DNA from: Solirubrobacterales bacterium | GTDB taxonomy: Bacteria > Actinomycetota > Thermoleophilia > Solirubrobacterales > Solirubrobacteraceae | Length of the DNA: 64,000 nucleotides | Assembly (NCBI GenBank): GCA_019240115.1 | Contig: JAFAYV010000011.1 | Span: forward strand, 1-64,000 | Direction of reading: 5' to 3' | Shown: piece by piece, positions 11,326 to 19,242 of the stretch | Layout: the number at the start of each line of letters is the position of its first letter | How positions within the stretch are numbered: position 1 is the first letter of the stretch | Position numbers and translations under genes: made by a program | The notes under the pieces: generated by a model | The model's input: the letters and a program-made list of their open reading frames with translations, nothing else | Told to the model about the DNA's origin: nothing | The model's database searches: none

Positions 11326-11997
11326 TCACAGCTGATCGATCCCGACCGGTCGCCCGCCGAGATGCTCGGCGGCGTCGGCGACCACCGACCACACGTACTC
11401 GCCGGTGGCCCAGCCGAACAGCAGCCGGTAGCGATCCTCGGCCTCGCGGATGACGATCCCGGGCTGACGCGCCACCGATCCGGGGCGCAGCGCGCCGACC
11501 GGCGCCATCCGGGGACGCAGGTCCAGCGCGCAGAAGCGCGCGATCGTCTCCCGGGCCATCGGCCCGAGGAGGGTCAGCGAGGCATAGGTCGAGGTGACGT
11601 CGAGCGCGCCGGCGACCGGCATCACGCCGCCGAGGATGAGCGCGCGCGTGCGAGTCAGCCGACACCACCACGCGTCGCCGGCGCGGACCGCCTCGCCGAG
11701 CCGCAGATGCTCGACCGCGTCGAGCTCGTCGGCGGGCGCCTGGAGCTCGAGCGTGCGCTCGTGGGAGGTGTCGGCCCACCCGACCGGCGGGGCCGGCGTC
11801 CCGGGCGCTTGGGGGACCGATGCCACGGCGACCGATGCCACGGCGACCGATGCCACGGCGGTGGACGGAAAGGCGACCGCGACGTTCCAGCCGTCGCGCA
11901 CCTCGAACCGGGCCCCGGCGGCGCGCGCGAGGCCCTCCATCGGCGAGCGCGCGATCGCGTCGGGCCCGGCGTGGACGGCGAGGAAGTCAAGGCTCAC
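11326..11997 (-). CDS. soxG: Sarcosine oxidase gamma subunit
   Basis: A 223-residue protein with the weak GcvT-like fold of SoxG, the small structural subunit of the sarcosine oxidase complex. Recognisable family traits are the early SPMEGLARAAG, the central LGEAVRAGDAWWCRLTRTRALI, and the C-terminal DRYRLLFGWATGEYVWSVV segment. It starts with GTG at 11997, overlapping the soxA stop as GTGA. A threefold 15-base repeat inserts (V-A-V-A-S)n around residues 47-61, which homologues do not need; it probably forms a surface loop. Identification rests partly on gene order, because the family is poorly conserved. Confidence 0.85.
   Translation of the reverse strand: MSLDFLAVHAGPDAIARSPMEGLARAAGARFEVRDGWNVAVAFPSTAVASVAVASVAVASVPQAPGTPAPPVGWADTSHERTLELQAPADELDAVEHLRLGEAVRAGDAWWCRLTRTRALILGGVMPVAGALDVTSTYASLTLLGPMARETIARFCALDLRPRMAPVGALRPGSVARQPGIVIREAEDRYRLLFGWATGEYVWSVVADAAEHLGGRPVGIDQL
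11815..11859. repeat. Three exact 15-bp tandem repeats inside soxG
   Basis: The unit GACCGATGCCACGGC occurs three times head to tail (11815, 11830, 11845). Because the period is a multiple of three it stays in frame and encodes repeated VAVAS-type residues in SoxG. Confidence 0.95.
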
Positions 11998-14900
11998 GAG
12001 CGCAGCACCTCGCCGTCGGGGTCGAAGAACGGCCGGGTCTGGATCTCAGCCTGCAGCCGTCGGCCCTCGTCGGAGATCGTGATCGCGACGCCGTCCTGGG
12101 CCAGGGCGGTCGGCACCCACGCCATCCCGATCGTCCGGCGCAGCACCGGCGAATGGCGCGAGCTCGTCACCTGGCCCGCGGGGGTGCCGGTCTCATCGAC
12201 GATCACCGCGCCCTCGGTGGGCACGTCGCCGTCGGCCGTCGTGAAGCCGACGAGCGAGGTGGCGGGCGTCCGCTGGGCGTAGTGGCGCAGCGCCCACTTG
12301 CCGATGAAGTCCTGCTCCTTATCGAGCTTGACGATCCATGGCATCGCGGCGGCGAACGGGGTGGACTCCGAATCGGTGTCCTGCCCGACGAGGATGTGCA
12401 ACTTCTGCAGGCGCAGGATCCGCTGCGGCTCCAGACCGAACGGGCGCAGCCCATGCCGCTCGCCGGCAGCCATCAGCGCGTCCCACACGTGCACGCCGTG
12501 GGCCGCGGGGACGTGGATCTCGTAGCCAACCTCCCCGACGAAGCCGATCCGGAGGATCAGGCACGGCACCCCGGCGACCCGGCCCTGCCTGCCGTCGAGG
12601 TAGGCGAACGCCGGCGCCGAGCAGTCCAGGTCGCAGACCTCGGACATGATCACCCGCGCGCGGGGCCCCGCGAGGTTGACCGCCGCCATCCCCTGAGTGA
12701 CGTCGGTCAGCCGCACCCGATGGCCCCAGCCGGCCAGCCACCACGAGAACCACTCCTCGACCGCGCCGGCGCCGCCCGACGTGGTCGTCACGTAGAAGGT
12801 CTCGTCGTCGAGCCGGCAGATCGTGCCGTCGTCGACGATCCGCCCAGCGTCGGAGCTGATCACGCCGTAGCGGATCCGGCCGGGACGCAGGTTGGAGAAC
12901 CGGTTGGGATACATGCGGTCGAGGAAGTCCCCGGCGTCGGGTCCGCGGACGATCAGCTTGCCGAGCGTCGAGACGTCGATCAGCCCCGCCGCCTCGTGGA
13001 CCGCGAGCGCCTCGGCCTGCGGGTCGCCGTAGTGGTATGGGCGCCGCCAGTCGCCGGCCCAGCGCACGACGGCGCCGAGCTCGCGGTGGCGATCGTGGAT
13101 CGCCGAGCGCCTCGCCGGCTGGGTCGGACGCCCGCCGAGGATCCCCATCGGCACCGACACCCACGGCGGCCGCGCGGTCGTCGTGCCGACGCTGCCCAGG
13201 CTCAGTCCCGTCTCGGCGGCCATCAGCCGCACCGCCGGCAGCTGGCACATCCGGCCCTGACAGGGGCCCATCGTCACGGTCGTGTAGCGCTTGGAGAGCT
13301 CGATCGAGTCATACCCCTCGTCGATGCTCTGAGACACGTCCTTGGCGGTGACGTCCTCGCACAGGCAGGCGAAGCACTTGCCGCGGCCGGCCCCGCTGAC
13401 CGCCGGGGCCAGCGCGAGCTCTCCGGGCGCCTCCGGTGAGCGGGCCTCAAGCTCGTCGATGCGCGCCCGGACGACGTCGCGTGCCGCCTCGTGGCGACCG
13501 TCGTTGCGGCCGCCGTCGTCGTGCCGACCGTCGTCGCGGCCGCGGTCATCGCGGCCGAGCGCCGCGACCGCCCGCAGGCCGGCGAGCTCGCCGGAGGCGG
13601 CGATCGCCTCGTCGCAGCGCGCGCGGGCCAACTCTCCGGCGGCATGGACGCCGGCCGGGAGCTCGGAGAGCTCGAACTGGCCGCTCGCGCGGTCGTAGAC
13701 CGTCTGCGCGCCCGCCTGCAGGGCGAGCGAGGTCGCCGGCAGCGCCCCGCCCGAGACGAGCACGAGGTCGCAGTGAAAGCTCAGCTCCGCGCCGCCGCCC
13801 AGCGCGGCGATCGTCGCTCGCCCCACGACGCTGCCGCCCGAGGCCTCGACGATCGTGCGACCGGCGAACACGGGCACGCCGGCGGCGCGCAGCGAGCGGC
13901 CGAGCGCGGAGGTCTCGGGGCGCAGATCGGCGACGGCGACGATCTCGGTGCCCGCGTCGCGCAGGGCGACCGCCGCCTGAAGGCCCCGATCCGAGGTGGT
14001 GGCGAGGACCGCGCGACGTCCGGGGCTGACCGCATACAGCGCGGCGAGCCGGCGGGCGCCCGAGGCGAGCATGACGCCGGGGAGGTCGTTGCCGGCGAAC
14101 ACGAGCGGCTGCTCGATCGTGCCCGTGGCGAAGACGTGCTGGGCGGCACGGACCTGGTGCAGGGTGTCGCTCTGCCAGACCGGGACGAGGCCGTCGAAGT
14201 AGCCGAGCGCCGAGCCGCGCTCGAGGATCTCGACGCCCGCGGCGCGGACCGCGCCGACGAGCTCGCGCGACCCGCCGGTGACAAGCTGCTGGCCCCCGGG
14301 GGCCGGGCCCTCGTCGACGAGGACGGTGTCGGCGCCGGCGCCGGCCGCGGCGAGCGCGGCGTGCAGGCCGGCGAGGCCGCCGCCGACGACGAGCACGTCG
14401 GCGTGGCGACGGCGGTACTCGGTCCGCCATTCGCGCTCGGGTTGCGTGGCGGGCAGCTTGCCCAGGCCGGCGGCATGGCGCAGCACCTTCTCGTACAGCG
14501 GCCACATCCGACGGGGGCGGATGAAGGTCTTGTAGTAGAAGCCCGGCGGGGTGAAGGGGCCGCCGACGAGGTCGGTCGCGCGCATCGCGTCGTGCTCGAG
14601 CGAGGGCAGCGCGTTGACGTGGCGAACGTCAATCCCCTCGCGCGCCGGCTCGGTGCACGCCCGAGCTCCGGAGGCGCCGTTCACAGAGCAGATGCAGTTC
14701 GGGCACGAACCCGACACACACATCAGCCCCCGGGGGCGATGGTACTTGAAGCTCCGACTGAAGGTCCGGCGTCCGGCCGCAAACAGCGCCGAGCCGATCG
14801 TGTCGCCCGCGTAGGCTTCGACCGGCTTGCCGTCGAAGGTGAAGGTGATCACCCGCCCGCGGTCCAGGCGCTCGCCGGGCTGGGTCATCAGGCGGCTCAC
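11994..14900 (-). CDS. soxA: Sarcosine oxidase alpha subunit with two extra cysteine motifs
   Basis: A 968-residue subunit that binds NAD+ and THF in the sarcosine oxidase complex. Domains in order: a Fer2_4-type domain (about 15-90), an NAD/FAD-binding disulfide-reductase fold (GGGLAGL at 173-179), a BFD-like [2Fe-2S] region (about 508-553) and a C-terminal GcvT aminomethyltransferase domain (about 600-968). Unlike well-studied SoxA, the first domain has C61-x4-C66-x2-C69-x12-C82 and the third has CFACLC ... GPCQGRMC, both patterns able to hold iron-sulfur clusters. A low-complexity Arg/Asp/Gly/His linker (about 447-471) precedes the BFD region. GTG at 14900 overlaps the soxD stop; the end overlaps soxG. 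A related amine or proline/opine oxidase is possible. Confidence 0.9.
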   Translation of the reverse strand: MSRLMTQPGERLDRGRVITFTFDGKPVEAYAGDTIGSALFAAGRRTFSRSFKYHRPRGLMCVSGSCPNCICSVNGASGARACTEPAREGIDVRHVNALPSLEHDAMRATDLVGGPFTPPGFYYKTFIRPRRMWPLYEKVLRHAAGLGKLPATQPEREWRTEYRRRHADVLVVGGGLAGLHAALAAAGAGADTVLVDEGPAPGGQQLVTGGSRELVGAVRAAGVEILERGSALGYFDGLVPVWQSDTLHQVRAAQHVFATGTIEQPLVFAGNDLPGVMLASGARRLAALYAVSPGRRAVLATTSDRGLQAAVALRDAGTEIVAVADLRPETSALGRSLRAAGVPVFAGRTIVEASGGSVVGRATIAALGGGAELSFHCDLVLVSGGALPATSLALQAGAQTVYDRASGQFELSELPAGVHAAGELARARCDEAIAASGELAGLRAVAALGRDDRGRDDGRHDDGGRNDGRHEAARDVVRARIDELEARSPEAPGELALAPAVSGAGRGKCFACLCEDVTAKDVSQSIDEGYDSIELSKRYTTVTMGPCQGRMCQLPAVRLMAAETGLSLGSVGTTTARPPWVSVPMGILGGRPTQPARRSAIHDRHRELGAVVRWAGDWRRPYHYGDPQAEALAVHEAAGLIDVSTLGKLIVRGPDAGDFLDRMYPNRFSNLRPGRIRYGVISSDAGRIVDDGTICRLDDETFYVTTTSGGAGAVEEWFSWWLAGWGHRVRLTDVTQGMAAVNLAGPRARVIMSEVCDLDCSAPAFAYLDGRQGRVAGVPCLILRIGFVGEVGYEIHVPAAHGVHVWDALMAAGERHGLRPFGLEPQRILRLQKLHILVGQDTDSESTPFAAAMPWIVKLDKEQDFIGKWALRHYAQRTPATSLVGFTTADGDVPTEGAVIVDETGTPAGQVTSSRHSPVLRRTIGMAWVPTALAQDGVAITISDEGRRLQAEIQTRPFFDPDGEVLRS

Positions 14901-15247
14901 CGCAGATCCCAACCCCTCGTGCCGGCGGCCCGCTCGCGCCGCGCACCAGCCAGCCCGCTGCCCGCGGGCACCATCGCCTCGCCGGCGGGGTCCTCGTCGT
15001 CGGGCAGGCGCGTGAAGTGGACCTCGTTGGTGCGCGTGTCGCGCTCGGCGATGAACCAGGCGCGGCACCCGGAGCGGTGATACCACCACTCGCGCTGACG
15101 GCCGGCGACGTTGGCCCGGAAGTAGTTGTAGGCGTTGAGCTCGCGGAAGCTCGGCTCGCGGCTCGGTCGCGCGCCGATCTCGCCGCCGAAGCCGAAGTCG
15201 GTGACCTCGCGCGGGCCGCAGTTGGGGCAGGTGAGGACGAACGACAC
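14897..15247 (-). CDS. soxD: Sarcosine oxidase delta subunit
   Basis: A 116-residue zinc-binding subunit, a little longer than the usual ~100 residues. The metal ligands are Cys7 and Cys10 (CPNCG) with His57 and Cys61 (HRSGC), the arrangement seen in the SoxD structure. The middle segment FGGEIGARP and the WWYHRSGCRAWF stretch are diagnostic. It is the first gene of the leftward sox operon; the 86 bp between it and the divergent LysR gene must hold the promoter. Its stop overlaps the GTG of soxA. The C-terminal tail rich in Ala, Arg and Gly is not conserved. Confidence 0.93.
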   Translation of the reverse strand: MSFVLTCPNCGPREVTDFGFGGEIGARPSREPSFRELNAYNYFRANVAGRQREWWYHRSGCRAWFIAERDTRTNEVHFTRLPDDEDPAGEAMVPAGSGLAGARRERAAGTRGWDLR

Positions 15248-15309
15248 CGCCGGCTGACGCTAGGCCCGCGGAGTGATCTTGTCCAATATCGAGTCAGGAT
15301 CGATTGATC

Positions 15310-15323
15310 TGATTCTGCTATCA
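15310..15323. promoter_or_regulatory. Candidate LysR-type operator (TGAT-N6-ATCA)
   Basis: TGATTCTGCTATCA contains a T-N11-A interrupted dyad, the consensus form of LysR-family binding sites, and lies 10 bases before the LysR gene in the 86-bp divergent region facing soxD. A second AT-richer palindromic string, GATCGATTGATC, is immediately upstream. These are the least GC-rich bases in the neighbourhood. Confidence 0.5.
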
Positions 15324-15333
15324 CCGGCCTTCG

Positions 15334-16209
15334 ATGGAGCTTCGCCAGCTGCGCTACTTCGTCGCGGTCGCCGAGGAGCTGCACTTCCGCCGTGCCGCCG
15401 CCCGGCTGCACGTCTCCCAGCCTCCTCTCAGCCAGCAGATCGCCGCGCTCGAGGCCGAGATCGGGGCGACGCTGCTGACGCGGACCCGACGGCGGGTGGA
15501 GTTGACCGGCGCGGGTGAGGCGTTCCTGCGCGACGCGCGGGCGATCCTCGCCGAGCTCGACGTCGCCGCGGCCACCGCCCGGGCGATCGACGCCGGGCAG
15601 ACGGGCGTGCTCCGGGTCGGCTTCGTCGGCTCGGCGCTGCTCTCGATCGTTCCCGACACGGTCCAGCGCTTTCGCCGCGCGCGGCCGGGCGTCGAGATCG
15701 AGCTGCGCGAGCGCTCGACCGTCGAGCAGCTGCGCGCGCTGCGCACCGGGACGATCGACGTCGCGCTGCTGCGCCCGCCGATCGAGCCCGACGAGACGCT
15801 CAGGGCGCAGCCGGTGCTGCGCGAGCGTACGGTGGCGGCGCTGCCCGCCGACCATCCGCTGGCGCGCCTGCGCCGGGTGCCGCTCGCGCGGCTGGCAGCC
15901 GAGCCGCTCGTCCTGTTCCCCCGCGGCCAGGCGCCGGGCTTCCACGACCTGCTCGTCGGCCGCCTCGCCGCCACCGGCAACAGCCCGCACATCGTGCAAT
16001 ACGCTCCGGAGATGCTCACCATCATCGGGCTGGTGGCGGCCGGGATCGGCCTGTCCCCGGTTCCCGCCTCGGTGGCGCGGCTCGCGCTGCCGGGGGTCGA
16101 GTACCGGCCCCTATCGGGGGCCCCGGCCGCCGAGCTGCGGGCGGCGAGCCGCGCCGGCGACGCCTCTCCGCTGGTGGCCGCGTTCCTCGTCCAGGCGCGG
16201 GCGGGCTGA
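15334..16209 (+). CDS. LysR-family transcriptional regulator
   Basis: A 291-residue regulator. The N-terminal winged helix-turn-helix covers residues 1-60 (MELRQLRYFVAVAEELHFRR, then SQPPLSQQIAALE), followed by a linker helix and a two-lobed substrate-binding domain that starts at VLRVGFVGSALL. Such proteins bind a small effector and usually activate the divergent operon while repressing themselves. Here the divergent operon is soxDAGB-fhs-fchA, so an effector such as sarcosine, glycine or betaine-derived metabolites is a reasonable inference. The family call is secure; the target is inferred from gene order and the candidate site at 15310. Confidence 0.95.
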   Translation: MELRQLRYFVAVAEELHFRRAAARLHVSQPPLSQQIAALEAEIGATLLTRTRRRVELTGAGEAFLRDARAILAELDVAAATARAIDAGQTGVLRVGFVGSALLSIVPDTVQRFRRARPGVEIELRERSTVEQLRALRTGTIDVALLRPPIEPDETLRAQPVLRERTVAALPADHPLARLRRVPLARLAAEPLVLFPRGQAPGFHDLLVGRLAATGNSPHIVQYAPEMLTIIGLVAAGIGLSPVPASVARLALPGVEYRPLSGAPAAELRAASRAGDASPLVAAFLVQARAG

Positions 16210-16327
16210 TGGACGTCGTCCCGCGCAACGCCGCCGGGGCACGACCCAGGCACCGCTGGCGGATCGACCTGCTGGAAAACCGGCCGACTTCTTGACACCG
16301 CGGGCGGCGGTCGGGGACGGTACCGGC

Positions 16328-16822
16328 ATGGCCACCGAACCGACGGGCGGCAACGGCGACGGCGCCAGCGGCGGGTCGCTGATCGAATCGCTCGACAATT
16401 ACCTCGCCGACATCCCGGAGGACCAGCGCGCCGACGCGCTGCATCAGGTCTTCTACGGCTTCTACACCCGGATCGCGATCATCGACCGCACCACCTACGA
16501 GCTAGCGGAGTGGGCCAAGAGCTACGCCGGCCGCTCGCCCGACGCGCCGCCCCCGATGGTCGAGGCGCTGCGCGACAACGCGATCTACGTCGGGCAGGAG
16601 ATCTTCACGAGCCGGATGCGCGCGATGAGCGCGCTGCGCTACATCTCCGAGCGCCTCGCCGAAGCCGTCTCCGATCATCCTCCGGCGGGCCCCTACACAC
16701 TGAACCAGGCGGTGGCCTTCGATCAGGAGACCGGCCGAATGCGGACCTACGACCTCTCCAAGCCCGGAGAGCACCCCGACCTCCCCTACGACCCGCTCAA
16801 CTACGACCCGAGCTCGGAGTGA
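16328..16822 (+). CDS. Conserved hypothetical protein, 164 aa
   Basis: I do not recognise the family. The product is acidic, soluble and without a signal peptide; a flexible Gly/Asn/Ser-rich start (to about residue 20) leads into helices (SLIESLDNYLADIPEDQRAD, then YGFYTRIAIIDRTTYELAEW) and ends in a proline/tyrosine/aspartate-rich tail. The reading frame shows strong GC3 bias and clear protein-like composition, so it is a real gene. ATG at 16328 was chosen because the upstream extension is an arginine-rich shadow of the LysR gene. A TTGACA string at 16292-16297 could be a -35 element, but no convincing -10 follows. Confidence 0.7.
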   Translation: MATEPTGGNGDGASGGSLIESLDNYLADIPEDQRADALHQVFYGFYTRIAIIDRTTYELAEWAKSYAGRSPDAPPPMVEALRDNAIYVGQEIFTSRMRAMSALRYISERLAEAVSDHPPAGPYTLNQAVAFDQETGRMRTYDLSKPGEHPDLPYDPLNYDPSSE

Positions 16823-16867
16823 GCCGGCGCGGAGGCCCGGGCGCCCGCCCGCGACACAATTTATGCA

Positions 16868-16884
16868 GGCGACCGCCGGTCGCC
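16868..16884 (+). terminator. Short perfect hairpin after the 164-aa gene
   Basis: GGCGACC-gcc-GGTCGCC is a 7-bp perfect stem with a 3-base loop, 46 bp after the stop codon. There is no T-tract. It could equally be part of a leader for the desaturase gene. Confidence 0.3.
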
Positions 16885-17043
16885 GTAGGCTTGCGTTCAC
16901 TCTAGGAGCAGATCGTTGGGATCGGCTTCGATCACCAGAAGGGACCGGCTCTGCTCACCGCATCTCCGCCGTCTGCGCTGCCACCTCGGCCCGGCGACAA
17001 CACCCACGTCGATCTTCCACGGGAGCCCGGCTATTGGCGCGAC

Positions 17044-18009
17044 ATGCTCGCCCCCTTCGCCGCTCCGCGACTCTTGCGCAGCTGCCTCGATCTGCTCACC
17101 TCAGTCATCGCGTACCTGGGCCTGAGCGCGGCCGCCTACGTCGCGGCCGGGGTGTCTCCGTGGCTCGCGCTCGCCCTCACCCCGCTCTGCGCCGTCTTCC
17201 TCCTGCGGACCTACATCGTCTTCCACGACTGCTCGCACGGGTCGTTCATGCGCTCGCGGCGAGCGAACGCCTGGTGGGGCACGCTCTGCGGGTTGCTCGT
17301 GCTCGCCCCGTTCACGCGCTGGCGTCACGACCACGCCGTGCACCACGCCACCTCTGGCGATCTGGACCGCCGGGGGATCGGAGATCTCCCGACCCTCACC
17401 GTCGCCGAGTACCGCGCCCGCGGGCCGCGTGGCCGACTCGCCTATCGCGCCTTGCGCAACCCGGCCGTCATGTTCGGGCTCGGACCCGTGGTCGCGATGA
17501 TCGTCGGGCCGCGCATCGTCGCGCGCGGCGCTCCGGCGCGGATGCGCAACAGCGTGCTGAGGACCGATCTGGCCCTGGCCGTCATCGCCGGCGTGCTGAT
17601 CTGGCGCTTGCGCGCGCCCAGCCTGCTGCTGGTGTGGGCACCGTCGGCGCTGCTCGCCGGCGCCGCGGGGATCTGGCTGTTCTACGTCCAGCACCAGTTC
17701 GAGGAGGCCTACTGGCAGCGTTCGGACCGCTGGACCTACGCGGACGCCGCGCTGCGCGGCAGCTCGTTCCTGCGCCTTCCCCGGGCGCTGCAGTTCTGCA
17801 CCGGCAACATCGGCTACCACCACGTCCACCATCTCAGCGTGCGCATCCCGAACTACAATCTGCAGCGGGCCCACGAGGACAATCCGGTGTTCGGGTGCGT
17901 CCCGACGCTCAGCCTCGCCGACGGGCTGCGCGCGGTGCGCCTCAAGCTCTGGGACGAGCAGCGCAACCGCCTGGTCACGTTCGCCGAGGCTCGCGCCCCG
18001 GCTGCCTGA
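17044..18009 (+). CDS. Membrane fatty-acid desaturase
   Basis: At least 321 residues of an integral-membrane di-iron desaturase that introduces a double bond in acyl chains. The three histidine boxes are HDCSH (61-65), HDHAVHH (95-101) and HHVHH (259-263, numbering from the ATG at 17044). Hydrophobic pairs flank them (about 15-58, 80-92, 140-160, 175-215). The start is uncertain: the frame is open back to a stop at 16903-16905, and the upstream 46 codons read like a plausible leader, but contain no ATG, GTG or TTG; a CTG at 16951 has AGAAGGGA just before it. The 3' end overlaps the convergent folD by 35 bp. Confidence 0.9.
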   Translation: MLAPFAAPRLLRSCLDLLTSVIAYLGLSAAAYVAAGVSPWLALALTPLCAVFLLRTYIVFHDCSHGSFMRSRRANAWWGTLCGLLVLAPFTRWRHDHAVHHATSGDLDRRGIGDLPTLTVAEYRARGPRGRLAYRALRNPAVMFGLGPVVAMIVGPRIVARGAPARMRNSVLRTDLALAVIAGVLIWRLRAPSLLLVWAPSALLAGAAGIWLFYVQHQFEEAYWQRSDRWTYADAALRGSSFLRLPRALQFCTGNIGYHHVHHLSVRIPNYNLQRAHEDNPVFGCVPTLSLADGLRAVRLKLWDEQRNRLVTFAEARAPAA

Positions 18010-18922
18010 GCCCCACCGAGACCGCGGCGGGCCGATCGGCGGCCGCGGTCCAGGCCGGGCCGGCCTGGCGGCGGGCGGCTTCCAGCGTGTTGCGCAGCAG
18101 GATCGCGATCGTCATCGGCCCCACGCCGCCGGGCACCGGGGTGATAAGACCCGCGACCTCGCTCGCCGACCGAAACTCCACGTCGCCGACGAGCCCCGCG
18201 TCGGTGCGGGTGATGCCGACGTCGATGACGGTGGCGCCCGGCTTGATCCAGTCGCCGGTGACCATCCCGGGGCGCCCCACGGCGGCGATCAGCACGTCCG
18301 CGCGGCGGCAGACCGCGGGCAGGTCGCGGGTGCGCGAGTGGCACACCGTGACCGTCGCGTTTTCGGCCAGCAGCAGGGCCGCGACCGGCCGGCCGACGAG
18401 ATCCGAGCGGCCGACTACGACCGCCTCGGCGCCCTCGATCGCAACGTCGTGGCGGTGCAGCAGCTCGATCACGCCCGTAGGCGTGCAGGGACGCAGCCCA
18501 GGCAGGCCCTTGGAGAGCAGTCCCGCCGACACCGGCGTCAGCCCGTCGACGTCCTTGGCCGGATCGATTCGCGTGGTCAGACGGGCGCCGTCGATTTGCG
18601 GCGGGGTGGGCAGCTGCAGCAGGATGCCCGACACGCGCGGGTCGGCGTTGAGCTCGGCGAGCCGAGCCAGGACCTCCGCCTGGGTGCTGTCCACCGGCAG
18701 GTCGTAGGCGAAGCCCTCGATCCCGACCTCGACGCACGCGCGCTGCTTGCCGGCGACGTAGACCGCGGATGCGGCGTCGTCGCCGACGAGTACGGTGGCC
18801 AGGCCGGGCCGGTCGCCGCCGGCGGCGATCCAGGCCTCGACCTCATCCCGGACCTCGGCGCGCACCTGCTGGGCGATCGCTTTGCCGTCGATCAGGGTGG
18901 CGGTCATAGGGCCGGGCATCAT
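17975..18922 (-). CDS. folD: Methylene-THF dehydrogenase / methenyl-THF cyclohydrolase
   Basis: A 315-residue bifunctional enzyme that converts 5,10-methylene-THF to 10-formyl-THF with NADP+. Tyr55 and Lys59 of YVAGK form the catalytic pair, LQLPTPPQID is the folate-binding strand, KDVDG the loop aspartate, and PGGVGPMT the C-terminal signature. ATG at 18922 has GAGG eight bases upstream; 18907 (MTATLIDGK) is the alternative. A 30-residue Arg/Pro/Ala-rich tail extends beyond the usual end and overlaps the desaturase gene. With soxABGD, fhs and fchA close by, the window encodes two routes from methylene/methenyl-THF to 10-formyl-THF. Confidence 0.96.
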   Translation of the reverse strand: MMPGPMTATLIDGKAIAQQVRAEVRDEVEAWIAAGGDRPGLATVLVGDDAASAVYVAGKQRACVEVGIEGFAYDLPVDSTQAEVLARLAELNADPRVSGILLQLPTPPQIDGARLTTRIDPAKDVDGLTPVSAGLLSKGLPGLRPCTPTGVIELLHRHDVAIEGAEAVVVGRSDLVGRPVAALLLAENATVTVCHSRTRDLPAVCRRADVLIAAVGRPGMVTGDWIKPGATVIDVGITRTDAGLVGDVEFRSASEVAGLITPVPGGVGPMTIAILLRNTLEAARRQAGPAWTAAADRPAAVSVGLRQPGREPRRT

Positions 18923-19033
18923 AATGCGGCCTCGCGCGTTGGATTCGCGATTCTGGTCACTGGTCGGCCCGACCGTGACGCGCGCCCGCGCAGTCCGCTG
19001 AGCGACAAGCTCGATGTGCGACGTTTCTCGGCC

Positions 19034-19083
19034 GGGTGGCAGCCGAGATGTCGTGCCAGACCGGCTTATTGGCGGCCACCCCC
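19034..19083 (+). repeat. 50-bp stem-loop repeat element, copy A
   Basis: This 50-base sequence matches 45 of 50 bases with copy B at 28835-28884. It can fold into a nested hairpin: an outer 7-bp stem GGGTGGC/GCCACCC and an inner 5-bp stem AGCCG/CGGCT, with an 8-base bulge TATTGGCG on the 3' side that is identical in both copies. All five differences fall in the 16-base terminal loop. It is followed directly by a C-rich repeat array. Confidence 0.8.
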
Positions 19084-19220
19084 GCCCGGGCGGCCAGCCC
19101 CGGACGGCCACCCCCGCCCGGCCACCCACCCCCGCCTGGCCACCCACCCCCGGGACGGCCGCTCCCGGGCGGCCACCACCCCCGGACGGCCACCCCGGAC
19201 GGCCACCCCCCGACGTCCAC
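19081..19220. repeat. C-rich degenerate tandem array
   Basis: About 140 bp made of variable units built on CGGCCACCCCCG, for example CCCGGACGGCCACCCC, repeated roughly ten times with drift. It is strongly strand-asymmetric (C on the plus strand) and could form G-quadruplexes on the complement. Confidence 0.75.
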
Positions 19221-19242
19221 CGCCATAGGGTTGCAGGCGCCG

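Larger units (their letters stand above)
18923..19242. other. 320-bp divergent gap holding a stem-loop element and a C-rich repeat array
   Basis: Between the folD and GNAT starts I see no credible gene; the frames that cross it are runs of Gly, Pro, Arg and His produced by the repeats. It contains the 50-bp element at 19034-19083 and then about 140 bp of imperfect CGGCCACCCCCGGA-like units. The left 100 bp, which is less GC-rich, should hold the folD promoter. Confidence 0.6.

Noticed and set aside
11820-15080. Long plus-strand frames opposite soxA
   Set aside because: soxA, soxG and soxD have intact family motifs on the other strand; these frames show only charged repetitive sequence.
16292-16320. 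Promoter with TTGACA before the 164-aa gene
   Set aside because: The -35-like hexamer is perfect but no -10-like hexamer lies 16-18 bp downstream (GGACGG), so it is not listed as a promoter.
18957-19226. Gly/Trp/Pro-rich 89-residue frame across the C-rich array
   Set aside because: The sequence is made by the DNA repeat itself, though its first residues resemble those at 28880 because both contain the 50-bp element.
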